Positions 1-7,247 of a stretch of 28,070 nt of DNA are shown here, piece after piece (within the stretch, counting starts at the first letter, position 1; each line of letters opens with the position of its first letter). The position numbers were made by a program, and so were the translations under genes. A model generated the notes under the pieces. That model did not search any database. It worked only from the letters and a program-made list of their open reading frames with translations, and had not been told where the DNA came from. This stretch comes from an uncultured Eubacteriales bacterium. GTDB taxonomy: Bacteria; Bacillota; Clostridia; Christensenellales; Borkfalkiaceae. The stretch lies in assembly GCA_905207235.1 (NCBI GenBank), contig CAJLKN010000017.1:1-28070 (forward strand). Direction: 5' to 3'.

Positions 1-35
1 GCGCCGCAGTTAACTGCGGCGCGGCTTTATTTACC
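1..35 (+). terminator. Palindromic hairpin, possible terminator of an upstream gene
   Basis: A perfect inverted repeat (GCGCCGCAG, loop TTAA, CTGCGGCGC) opens the window. It is followed on the plus strand by GGCTTTATTTACC, a weak T-rich tail. It would end a plus-strand gene lying left of the window. Because the T-run is broken and the gene itself is not visible, the assignment is tentative. Confidence 0.45.
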
Positions 36-111
36 TTATAAATATATTATTTCGTTTACGCGCGCATGCGCAAGACGTCAGCGCAGACTTAAAAAAATTA
101 TAAAGCAAGTT

Positions 112-150
112 AAAAAATTAATAAGCCCCGCCGAATGAAAGGCGGGGCTT
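112..150 (-). terminator. Intrinsic terminator of the AbrB-type gene
   Basis: A 10-bp perfect stem (AAGCCCCGCC at 123-132 with GGCGGGGCTT at 141-150, 8-nt loop) is followed on the minus strand by ATTAATTTTTTAA. It lies about 80 bp beyond the stop codon of the minus-strand AbrB-type gene. Stem plus U-tract is the classical rho-independent form. Confidence 0.85.
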
Positions 151-230
151 GAAAGTTGGCAATATTTACGCAAAGCGCGCAAAAAATAAAGTAAGGCTTT
201 TACAAAAAGTAAGATTTAAGAGCTGAAATA

Positions 231-548
231 TCAGTCCTTATCTTTCTTCTTTTTCTTCTTCTTTTTCTTTTTGTCGCCCTTGTCCTTTTCAGACTTCTCT
301 GTTTTTTCTTCGCGCTCTTCCTCATCATCGTCGTAATCGGCAACGACGGGCGCGGGAGAACGGCGTTCGGGAACGCGCGCGACATCTTCGGCGGGCAAGT
401 CGAATTGCAGTTTATCGCCGCAGCAGACGAGGTATCCGCCCTCGCTCTTTATGAAAACGAGCTTATCGCCCGTATCGACGCCCAAATCGTCCCTGACGGC
501 TTTGGGTATAGTTATCTGACCTTTTGACGTAAGTTTTGCTATTTCCAT
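231..548 (-). CDS. AbrB/MazE/SpoVT-type DNA-binding protein with charged polylysine tail
   Basis: 105 aa. Residues 1-47 match the swapped-hairpin AbrB fold: MEIAKLTSKGQITIPKAVRD, then LGVDTGDKL, the standard 'SKGQITIPKxVRxxLGLxxGD' signature. Family members bind DNA as dimers and act as transition-state regulators or antitoxins. After the domain comes a linker (PERRSPAP), an acidic block (about residues 71-79) and a very basic C-terminus with ten consecutive lysines (93-102). Those lysines mix AAA and AAG codons, so this is not a simple homopolymer. The start has an AAAGGAT ribosome site, and a strong promoter lies upstream. No toxin gene adjoins it, so an antitoxin role is not supported. The regulatory target is unknown. 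Confidence 0.85.
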   Translation of the reverse strand: MEIAKLTSKGQITIPKAVRDDLGVDTGDKLVFIKSEGGYLVCCGDKLQFDLPAEDVARVPERRSPAPVVADYDDDEEEREEKTEKSEKDKGDKKKKKKKKKKDKD

Positions 549-578
549 ATTTATCCTTTGTATCCTTACTTTTCTTAC

Positions 579-606
579 ATTATATCATATCGGGCGCATT
601 TGTCAA
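579..606 (-). promoter_or_regulatory. Sigma-A-type promoter of the AbrB-type gene
   Basis: On the minus strand a perfect -35 TTGACA (601-606) is separated by 16 bp from a perfect -10 TATAAT (579-584). About 30 bp of leader precede the ATG at 548. It is one of the two best promoter matches in the window. Confidence 0.8.
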
Positions 607-684
607 GCGAAGAAATATATTCCAGCGACAAATCGGGCATAAACGACGGAAGAATGTGCACAATAGCTATTACGGAGGGTAAAT

Positions 685-1284
685 ATGCAATTTGACCAGA
701 CTAAGACTTATAAAAACCTTGCCCGCAGTTTTGCAGGCGAAAGCCAGGCGGGAATGAGATATCAGCTTATAGCGCAGGCGGCGACCAAGCAGGGATATAC
801 CGAACTTGCAAACGTCATAAGGACGCTCGCAAAGAACGAAACGGTGCATGCGCGCAGATTTTTTGAAGAACTTACCAAGCGCGGAGGACAGTGTATAAAC
901 AACATCGACCTGGACGCAGGTTATCCCTTTCATACGGGAGATATAGAACAGTGTCTTAAATTCGCGGCGGAAGACGAACGCGCGGAACACGAAAAAATTT
1001 ATCCCGCTTTTGAAAAAGACGCAAAAGACGAAGGCTTTGCCGACATAGCGGCGCTTTATAACCTGATTGCAAACGTTGAAAAGAGACATGAAGAAGTTTT
1101 TAACTATCTTTACAACGCATTCAAGGAAGGAACGCTTTATAAAAACGAAAGCATGATACTCTACGTCTGCGCCGAATGCGGTTATATGCAGACGGCAAAA
1201 CAGGCGTGGGATATTTGTCCCTTATGCAAGTCGAGCCAGGGCGAAGTTTACCTGCATATTCCCTTCCAGAAGGAGAAGTTATGA
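685..1284 (+). CDS. rbr: Rubrerythrin (non-haem di-iron peroxidase)
   Basis: 199 aa. A ferritin-like four-helix domain comes first (residues 1-145). Its likely di-iron ligands are E19 (GES), E52 and H55 (NETVH), the acidic EDERAEHE stretch near 96-103, and E132/H135 (VEKRH). A rubredoxin-like C-terminal knuckle follows, with C162-x2-C165 and C178-x2-C181 (CAEC...CPLC). The family reduces hydrogen peroxide in the cytoplasm of anaerobes using electrons from rubredoxin or ferredoxin systems. The ATG at 685 has a strong GGAGGG ribosome site. The stop overlaps the start of a 31-codon ORF (ATGA), and a strong terminator follows at 1498. I see no clear -10/-35 in the divergent gap shared with the AbrB-type gene. 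Confidence 0.95.
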   Translation: MQFDQTKTYKNLARSFAGESQAGMRYQLIAQAATKQGYTELANVIRTLAKNETVHARRFFEELTKRGGQCINNIDLDAGYPFHTGDIEQCLKFAAEDERAEHEKIYPAFEKDAKDEGFADIAALYNLIANVEKRHEEVFNYLYNAFKEGTLYKNESMILYVCAECGYMQTAKQAWDICPLCKSSQGEVYLHIPFQKEKL

Positions 1285-1376
1285 AAAACGAAAACAAGTC
1301 CGCAAAGAACTGCCAGAACAAGCAGCAGAACAAGACTTCGGGCTGCTCTTCCAAAAGCACTAAAAACTGCAAATAA
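1281..1376 (+). CDS. 31-aa Cys/Lys/Asn-rich micro-ORF coupled to rubrerythrin
   Basis: 31 codons, beginning MKNENKSAKNC and ending KSTKNCK. The ATG overlaps the rubrerythrin stop by four bases (ATGA), and AGGAGAAG sits 4-10 nt upstream inside the rubrerythrin gene, so translational coupling is likely. Composition is strongly basic and polar (Lys, Asn, Gln, Ser) with three cysteines at positions 11, 22 and 30, and no hydrophobic segment. I do not recognise a named family. Possible roles, all inference, are metal or thiol handling linked to the peroxidase. The coupling signal and ribosome site are the evidence that it is translated. Confidence 0.6.
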   Translation: MKNENKSAKNCQNKQQNKTSGCSSKSTKNCK

Positions 1377-1404
1377 AAAGAGTTTTTTAAGCAAGGGAGA
1401 CCCG

Positions 1405-1473
1405 TTGGGCAGTTATACGGGCGTATGCGAAAACGTATATGAAAAGCCCGTACAGGATGCCGACGATTTATAA
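1405..1473 (+). CDS. Possible 22-aa micro-ORF ending ENVYEKPVQDADDL
   Basis: A TTG codon at 1405 is preceded by AAGGGAG five bases upstream and opens a 22-codon frame ending at TAA 1471-1473. The peptide starts with a GSYTG-like segment and ends VYEKPVQDADDL. No other start codon exists in this frame back to the stop at 1282. The good Shine-Dalgarno spacing, clean stop and position between the 31-codon ORF and the shared terminator favour a real micro-gene, third in the rubrerythrin unit. The acidic C-terminus contrasts with the basic neighbouring peptide. Function unknown; comparison with other Clostridia would settle it. Confidence 0.45.
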   Translation: MGSYTGVCENVYEKPVQDADDL

Positions 1474-1497
1474 CCTGAGTTATTAATCGTCAGAAAA

Positions 1498-1538
1498 AGG
1501 CGGAGGTTGATTTTTAATCAACCTCCGCCTCACTTTTT
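1498..1538 (+). terminator. Strong intrinsic terminator of the rubrerythrin unit
   Basis: A 15-bp perfect stem (1498-1512 with 1516-1530, core GGCGGAGGTTGATT, loop TTT) is followed by CACTTTTTAT. An A-run just before the stem means it could also stop minus-strand transcription arriving from the acetyltransferase side. Confidence 0.9.
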
Positions 1539-1706
1539 ATCGTTTTATGCTGTATTTATTCACGTGAGAAGCATTTACTTATTTACATATGCGCACATAT
1601 ATCTGCATGCATAAATTTCGTCAGAGTATAAACGCGCAGGGGCAAAATCTTGTCATAAAATCTTTGCCTCAAAGTAAATAAAAACACTGCCTCAAAGTCA
1701 TAAAAA
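1539..1706. other. AT-rich intergenic stretch with an 11-bp direct repeat
   Basis: There is no ORF with a start and ribosome site here. TGCCTCAAAGT occurs twice, at 1665-1675 and 1688-1698, 23 bp apart. A short inverted repeat CAAAGTC/GACTTTG (1693-1716) spans the acetyltransferase stop, and the minus-strand sequence after it contains GTGTTTTTATTT. That could serve as a weak terminator for the long operon coming from the right. Confidence 0.4.
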
Positions 1707-2291
1707 TCAGACTTTGGCGACACCGTTGGAAGGAGCGTCGGCTTTAAGTCTTTTTATGATTTTTGCGGGGTTGCCCGCGATTATCACGTCGGAGGGGAAA
1801 GATTTCGTAACAACCGCACCGCTTCCGACGACTACGTTGTCGCCCAGCGTAACTCCCGGATTGATTACGGCTCCGCCGCCTATCCAGCAGTCGTTACCGA
1901 TGGTTACGGGCTTGCCGAACTCCGCGCCCGAGGCGCGCACTTCCCTGTCAAGCGGATGGCAGGCGGCATATATTCCCACCTGGGGTCCGATAAGGCAGTT
2001 GTTGCCGATTTTTACCTTGCATACGTCCAGGATTACAACGTTGTAATTGCAGTAAAAATTATCGCCTACCTCTATATTGCTGCCGTAATCGCAACAAAAA
2101 CCGGGCGTTACGGCGGGATTTGAGCCGCACTTCCCGAATAATTCTCTTATAGTCTTTTCGCGCTCTTCGCCGCACAGCGCGGAGCTTTTCAGCTTTTCGC
2201 ACAGACAAACCGCCCTTTGGTGCATAGACGAAAGCTCTTCGTCGCAGGCGAAATACAGCTCGCCCGCCAGCATTTTTTCTTTTTCGGTCAT
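1707..2291 (-). CDS. maa: Maltose/galactoside O-acetyltransferase family (hexapeptide repeat)
   Basis: 194 aa from ATG 2291. MTEKEKMLAGELYxxxDEEL is the classic N-terminal cap of the Maa/LacA/NodL acetyltransferases. Left-handed beta-helix hexapeptide repeats follow (IGNNCLIGPQVGI, IGNDCWIGGGAVINPGVTLGDNVVVG), with the catalytic His at 112 (AACHPLD). The family transfers acetyl from acetyl-CoA to the 6-OH of sugars; the true substrate cannot be told from sequence. An in-frame TTG at 2309 would add six residues, but the GAGG ribosome site and family alignment favour 2291. The upstream stop and this ATG are one base apart (TGA-T-ATG), so it is the last gene of the plsX operon. The symbol marks the family rather than proven specificity. 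Confidence 0.88.
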   Translation of the reverse strand: MTEKEKMLAGELYFACDEELSSMHQRAVCLCEKLKSSALCGEEREKTIRELFGKCGSNPAVTPGFCCDYGSNIEVGDNFYCNYNVVILDVCKVKIGNNCLIGPQVGIYAACHPLDREVRASGAEFGKPVTIGNDCWIGGGAVINPGVTLGDNVVVGSGAVVTKSFPSDVIIAGNPAKIIKRLKADAPSNGVAKV

Positions 2292-2292
2292 A

Positions 2293-2679
2293 TCAGATAC
2301 CTCTTTCAAAATTTAAAAAGCGCGTGCCCTTGAAGGTCAGTTTGCCCTCATCGCCTTCCGCAATCATGCCGTAATCGGAGGCAGTTACTGCAAATTCCTC
2401 GCGGTCGCCGCTTTCGAACTCAAAAGTAATGTAATAATATGTAAAGCGCGCCGCGTGCACGACGACTTCGTTCGTGCCTGCGCCGTGGTGATGAGAAATT
2501 CTCGTCCTCTTTGTCGCAACTTTTGCCCGAACGGTTATTTTCGGGGCTTTGTTGTTAGAGCGCCACTGAATTATGCCCTTTATGAATACCACGGCGAATA
2601 CGCATATCGCCATCACTAAAATTATTATGGCAAATATGAGAAAAACAGCGGGTCCGCCCACAGATAAAAGCAAATACAT
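2293..2679 (-). CDS. DUF2500 membrane-anchored protein
   Basis: 128 aa. A single hydrophobic segment at about residues 8-36 is followed by a short basic loop and a soluble C-terminal domain. The tail, with YYITFEFESGDREEF, YGMIAEGDEGKLTFKGTR and LNFER, matches the DUF2500 pattern (YhhM-like). The function of this family is not established. A His-rich stretch (RISHHHGAGT, about residues 60-69) lies between the first strand and the core and could bind a metal, which is inference. It lies five bases after ftsY and one base before the acetyltransferase, so it is co-transcribed. Confidence 0.85.
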   Translation of the reverse strand: MYLLLSVGGPAVFLIFAIIILVMAICVFAVVFIKGIIQWRSNNKAPKITVRAKVATKRTRISHHHGAGTNEVVVHAARFTYYYITFEFESGDREEFAVTASDYGMIAEGDEGKLTFKGTRFLNFERGI

Positions 2680-2684
2680 AATAA

Positions 2685-3581
2685 TCAGATAATATTATCG
2701 ATAAATTCTTCGGGATTGAACTTTTCTAGGTCGTCTATCTTTTCGCCGACGCCCGCAAAAACTACGGGAACGGCGAGTTCGGAACAGAGCGATATGACAA
2801 AGCCGCCCTTGGCTGTGCCGTCGAGTTTTGTAAGCACTATGCCGTCTATGCCGACTGCGTCGTCGAAAATCTGCGCCTGATTGAGGGCGTTGTGCCCCGT
2901 CGTCGCGTCGAGCACGAGAAATTTATAAAAATGCGCCGCAGGGTGCTCCCTCATGACTACGCGGCTCATCTTTTTGAGCTCTTCCATGAGGTTGGCTTTG
3001 ACGTGCAGACGACCAGCAGTATCTATAATCACCACGTCCGTCCCCCTCGCCTTGGCGGAAGAAAGGGCGTCGAAAACGACGGCGGAAGGGTCGCTGCCCT
3101 CCTCGTGCTTGACAATTCTCACCTTTGCCCTGTCCGCCCAAACGGAGAGCTGATCGCTCGCAGCCGCGCGGAATGTGTCCGCCGCCGCCACGGTTACCGA
3201 CTTGCCCTCTTCAAGGAAGTAGTGCGCAAGTTTTCCCACCGTGGTGGTCTTGCCTACGCCGTTTACCCCGACGAGCATTATGACCGCGGGATATTTTATT
3301 TCGGGCACTTCGGCTTCATACAGTTTTTCTTCGAGCACGTCCTTCAAAAGATTTATGACGTACTCCTTATCTTTGAGTTTTTCCGCTTTCGCTTCGGCGC
3401 GTATTTCATCGACGACTTCTTCCGCCGTGGATAAAGTTATATCTGCTCCGATTAAAATTTCTTCAAGCTCGTCGTAAAATTCATCGCCGAGCTTGTTTTT
3501 TGCAAACAGTGCGCCGAGCGCGCCGCCGAGGGCGTCCCTCGTCTTTTTGAGAGCTCCGCCTATTCTGGAAAAAATACCCAT
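2685..3581 (-). CDS. ftsY: Signal recognition particle receptor FtsY
   Basis: 298 aa. A short N-terminal helical part (1-30, no extended acidic A domain) precedes the N domain (about 30-95) and the SRP GTPase G domain. Motifs are G1 GVNGVGKTT (105-113), the insertion-box DTFRAAA, DTAGRLH (G3), TKLDGTAKGG (G4) and FAGVGEKIDDLEKF at the end. FtsY docks the ribosome-SRP complex at the membrane by forming a GTP-dependent heterodimer with Ffh. It follows smc as in many Firmicutes, but ylxM and ffh, which often come next, are absent here; DUF2500 and an acetyltransferase take their place. AAAGGAT precedes the ATG. Confidence 0.97.
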   Translation of the reverse strand: MGIFSRIGGALKKTRDALGGALGALFAKNKLGDEFYDELEEILIGADITLSTAEEVVDEIRAEAKAEKLKDKEYVINLLKDVLEEKLYEAEVPEIKYPAVIMLVGVNGVGKTTTVGKLAHYFLEEGKSVTVAAADTFRAAASDQLSVWADRAKVRIVKHEEGSDPSAVVFDALSSAKARGTDVVIIDTAGRLHVKANLMEELKKMSRVVMREHPAAHFYKFLVLDATTGHNALNQAQIFDDAVGIDGIVLTKLDGTAKGGFVISLCSELAVPVVFAGVGEKIDDLEKFNPEEFIDNII

Positions 3582-3603
3582 AAAATAATCCTTTTTTTAT
3601 GAT

Positions 3604-6600
3604 TTAAGCGACCGTATCGCCGCCGAGGCGACTTTCCACCTCGGAAATCTTTACGGAAACTATCTTTGAAACGCCCTTTTCCTCCATAGTTACGCCGAAT
3701 AACACGTCGGCGTTTTCCATCGTGGGCTTGCGGTGCGTTATGACTATGAACTGCGTCTTTTCGGCAAACTTTTTAAGATACCTCGCATACCTGCCTACGT
3801 TCGCCTCGTCGAGCGCGGCTTCGATTTCGTCGAGCACGCAGAAGGGCATGGGGCGCATGGCTATTATCGCAAAGAGTATGGCTATCGCCGTAAGCGCCTG
3901 TTCGCCGCCCGAAAGGAGGGAAATTTTTGTCAGCTTTTTGCCGGGAGGGCAGGCGACAATTTCGACGCCCGCGTTGAGGGGGTCGTCGCAATCGGTATAA
4001 TCGAGCTGAAGTTCCGCCTTGCCGCCGCCGAAAAGCTCCTTGAAAGTACGCTTGAAGTTTTCGTTTATCGTGTCGAAGCCCTGATTGAAAATTTTGAGCA
4101 TTTCGTCGCGTATTTCGTTAAGCGCCAAAGTCAGGTCGTCAATGCCCTTTTCGAGGTCGGCTTTGTCCTCGCACATCTTGTTGTAGCGCGCGCTGACTTC
4201 CTCATATTCCTCTACGGCGTTGGGGTTGACGGGTCCGAGCATGGTGAGCTGGCGCTTGTAGTTTGCTATGTTGTTCGCCGAAGTCGATATATCGTACCCC
4301 TCTTCCTTGTATTGCAGACAGCTGTCGTAGTCGAGGTTGTATTCCTCGGTAATGCGCGTTTGAAGATTTTCGAGTTCGCTGTCGATTTTCTGCAATGCCA
4401 GCTGATTGGTATGTATCTTTTCTTTGAGTTTTTCGCTGTCGTCGTATGTCTGCAAGCGCGCGGAGTTGACCTCTTCGGTGCGCGCGTTGAGCGTCTTTTT
4501 GGTCTCTTCGAGCTCCTCTATCTGCTTTATAATCCTGTCCAGCTCCTCCCTGTCCTCTTTGGAAAGGGCGGCGCGGTCGGCTTTATCCGAAAAATCTTCG
4601 AACTCCGACTGCATTTTGGGCAAAAGCTCCTGCAAGGAAGCGACCTTTGAAATGAGCTGCGTGCGCTCTGCGCCCAGCCTTTCGACATTCTGTTCGCCGC
4701 TCTTGACCGCGCTGGTGAGAGAGGCTATTTCTATCTGATAACCGTTGAGCTTTTCGACCTTGCGGTTGCGCTCATCGAGCAGTTTTTCGTACTTTTCGGA
4801 CATATCGTCCATTTCGGAGGAAGCCTTGTCCGATTGCGCCGACAAATCGCCCGCGTCCTTGGAGCGGGAAGAATACTGGTCGTCGAGCTCGGCGAGCTTG
4901 CTTTCAAACGCCCTGCGCGACTGCGAGTATGCCGCGTATTCGCTCTCCTTGTCGGTAACGTTGACCATAAGTCCCGACTGGAGCTGATTGCACGCGGCGA
5001 GCTCGTTGCCCGCGCTCTGCAACCTTTCGCGGAGGTTTTCCCTCTCCGAAACCGCCTCGTCCTTCTGCGCGGAAAGCTCCTCCTTTTTGCGCTCGGCGCG
5101 CGATAGATATTCGCGCTTCGCCGAAATTTCATCCTCGATTTCTTTGAGTTTGCGCTCGTTTGCGAGGAGGTTTGCCGCGTTCTCTCTGCGCGAACCGCCC
5201 GTCATCGAACCCGACGTCGATATTATGTCGCCGTCGAGCGTTACTATCTTGAACGCTCTGGGATATTTCCTCGCTATCGCAGTTGCGCTCCTTATATCGT
5301 CGCAGATGAGCGTGTTGCCCAAAAGATTATGTATGACGTTTTCGTACTTTTTATCGTATTTGACGAGGTCTATGGCATACCCCACCGCGCCGCTCTCTTT
5401 CGCGGCAGATTTAATCTGCTCGTTTTCGTACCTCGGGCGCAGAGCGTCTATCGGCAGGAAAGTAACCTGACCCGCGCGGTTGTTTTTGAGGTATAAAATG
5501 AGGTACTGCGCGTCCTCGCGCGTTGCCGTGATTACGTTCTGCATTGCTCCGCCGAACGCAGTCTCTATGGCGACTTCGTATTCCTTGGGAGTGGAAACAA
5601 CGTCGGCTATGAGCCCCATGACACGCTTGTCCAGCTCGGCGTTTGAGCGCGCGTCGGACATAAGTCTTTTTACCGCGTATGTATAGCCCTCGAACCTGTC
5701 GCGCAGAGCCTGATATGTCCTCTGCGTCTGTCCGAGCGAATTTATGGTAGCCTGCGCGTCGTATATGCCCGAAATTACCGCCTGCAATTTCTGTTCGGCG
5801 GCGGCGACTTTGCTTTCCGCCTCCTCTACGAGGGTATTTTCGCTGCCGAGCAGGGCATTGAGTTTTTCCTGGCGGGCAAGCGTCTCATCGTACTGCGCTT
5901 TGAGGGCGTCGCGCTCGTCCTTTATCTTGCGCATGGCTTCCTCGATTTCGCCTATGCGCTCCAAAATAAGTTCCTTTCTCGCCGAAAGCGAACCGATATT
6001 TTCCTTCATTTCGGAGAGGTCTTTGAAGGCGTCCATTACCTTTTTGCGATGTTCGCCCGTCATGTATTCGTAGCTTGCTATGCTCTCCGAAAGCTGAGAA
6101 ATTTCCGCGCGGAGGCTGTTGCCTGCCGTCGTCAAGTTATTTATTCGCGCCGTGTTCTTTTCGGCATAGTCCTTGGAGCGGCTGATTTCCTTGTCGATTT
6201 CGCTTATGCGCTTCGTCGAGTAAACAATATCCTCCTGCGCCTGCTGCAATTTTGCCTTGACGGCGTTTGCCTTTTCCTTGAACACCTTGCTTTCGCCCGA
6301 AGTCTGAGCAAGTCCCACGGAGTAATCGACGCGCTTGTTGTACAGCGCTTTGAGCTTTCCGTCCGCCGAAGCGAGCAGGCTGCGGCACTCGTCGTATTCC
6401 TTCAAAAGGGCAGAAGACTGTTCGGCGAGTTTGTCAAGCTCCTTGGTGAACGCGTCTATTTTGGAATTGATCTTGTTGCGCTCGCCCTCCGCCGTGTCGT
6501 GGCGGTATATGTACGTATTTACTTCATGGTGGCGGAGCGAGGAATATAGTTCGCGGTATTTGCGGGCGTTTTCCGCAGCCTTCGAAAGGGGAGCGAGCTG

Positions 6601-7203
6601 ACGCTCGACTTCCTGCATTCTCTGCGCGAAGACGAAAAGGTTGTCGCGGGCGGCTTCCAGCTTGCGCTCGGCGTCGGCCTTTCTGTCCTTGAACACGATT
6701 ATGCCCGTCGCCTCCTCGAAAATGGAGCGGCGCTCTTCGGGGCGGGAGTTCATTATCTGCGCAATTCTGCCCTGACCGATAATGGAGTAACCCTCTTTCG
6801 CCGCGCCTGCGCCGTGCAGGAGTGCGGTCAAGACCTTCATCCTCGAAGGCTGTCTGTTGAGGATATATTCGCTCTCGCCGTCGCGGTATAACCTTCTGGT
6901 CATTTCGACTTCGTCGCAGTCGATATCGAATATCCTGTTCGTGTTATCGAAGGTGAGCGTAACTTCGCAAAAAGACATCTTTTTGCGCTTTTCCGTGCCG
7001 CCGAAGATGACGTCCATCATCTGCGTGCCGCGCATCTGCTTTGCCGACTGTTCGCCGAGAACCCAGCGTATGGCGTCGGCAACGTTGCTCTTGCCGCAGC
7101 CGTTGGGTCCGACTATACAGGTTACGCCGTCGGAAAGGTTGATTTCCGTAGGGTCGGCAAACGACTTGAAGCCGACGAGTTTTATGCTTTTGAACTGTAT
7201 CAT
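3604..7203 (-). CDS. smc: Chromosome segregation ATPase SMC
   Basis: 1199 aa from ATG 7203; a GTG two codons upstream (7209) overlaps the AGAGG ribosome site, so 7203 is preferred. Walker A GPNGCGKSN is at 32-40. Two long coiled coils flank a hinge near residues 510-660 (MGLIADVV...AIETAFGGAMQNVI...GSMTGGSRR). The C-terminal head has the ABC signature LSGGE (S1098) and Walker B VLDEIEAALDEANV (D1125, E1126). SMC dimers, with ScpA and ScpB, load at origin-proximal sites and compact and align sister chromosomes. Full family length, with no sign of damage. Confidence 0.98.
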   Translation of the reverse strand: MIQFKSIKLVGFKSFADPTEINLSDGVTCIVGPNGCGKSNVADAIRWVLGEQSAKQMRGTQMMDVIFGGTEKRKKMSFCEVTLTFDNTNRIFDIDCDEVEMTRRLYRDGESEYILNRQPSRMKVLTALLHGAGAAKEGYSIIGQGRIAQIMNSRPEERRSIFEEATGIIVFKDRKADAERKLEAARDNLFVFAQRMQEVERQLAPLSKAAENARKYRELYSSLRHHEVNTYIYRHDTAEGERNKINSKIDAFTKELDKLAEQSSALLKEYDECRSLLASADGKLKALYNKRVDYSVGLAQTSGESKVFKEKANAVKAKLQQAQEDIVYSTKRISEIDKEISRSKDYAEKNTARINNLTTAGNSLRAEISQLSESIASYEYMTGEHRKKVMDAFKDLSEMKENIGSLSARKELILERIGEIEEAMRKIKDERDALKAQYDETLARQEKLNALLGSENTLVEEAESKVAAAEQKLQAVISGIYDAQATINSLGQTQRTYQALRDRFEGYTYAVKRLMSDARSNAELDKRVMGLIADVVSTPKEYEVAIETAFGGAMQNVITATREDAQYLILYLKNNRAGQVTFLPIDALRPRYENEQIKSAAKESGAVGYAIDLVKYDKKYENVIHNLLGNTLICDDIRSATAIARKYPRAFKIVTLDGDIISTSGSMTGGSRRENAANLLANERKLKEIEDEISAKREYLSRAERKKEELSAQKDEAVSERENLRERLQSAGNELAACNQLQSGLMVNVTDKESEYAAYSQSRRAFESKLAELDDQYSSRSKDAGDLSAQSDKASSEMDDMSEKYEKLLDERNRKVEKLNGYQIEIASLTSAVKSGEQNVERLGAERTQLISKVASLQELLPKMQSEFEDFSDKADRAALSKEDREELDRIIKQIEELEETKKTLNARTEEVNSARLQTYDDSEKLKEKIHTNQLALQKIDSELENLQTRITEEYNLDYDSCLQYKEEGYDISTSANNIANYKRQLTMLGPVNPNAVEEYEEVSARYNKMCEDKADLEKGIDDLTLALNEIRDEMLKIFNQGFDTINENFKRTFKELFGGGKAELQLDYTDCDDPLNAGVEIVACPPGKKLTKISLLSGGEQALTAIAILFAIIAMRPMPFCVLDEIEAALDEANVGRYARYLKKFAEKTQFIVITHRKPTMENADVLFGVTMEEKGVSKIVSVKISEVESRLGGDTVA

Positions 7204-7247
7204 TTTCACCTCTTAAAGGGCTTAAAGCCCCGCCGCGCACGCGACTT

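Noticed and set aside
200..385. Arg/Lys-rich alternative frame on the minus strand overlapping the AbrB-type tail; possible frameshift product
   Set aside because: It is the +1 frame of the same purine-rich tract. The standard A AAA AAG slippery heptamer in the right phase is absent (the preceding bases are C or G), and there is no stimulatory hairpin close by.
3733..4650. 305-codon open frame on the plus strand inside smc
   Set aside because: It is an antisense shadow of the SMC coiled-coil region, with no ribosome site and no recognisable domain.
7218..7230. GGGCTT-A-AAGCCC inverted repeat between rnc and smc
   Set aside because: The stem is only six base pairs and lacks a U-run on the minus strand, so it is not a convincing terminator within the operon.
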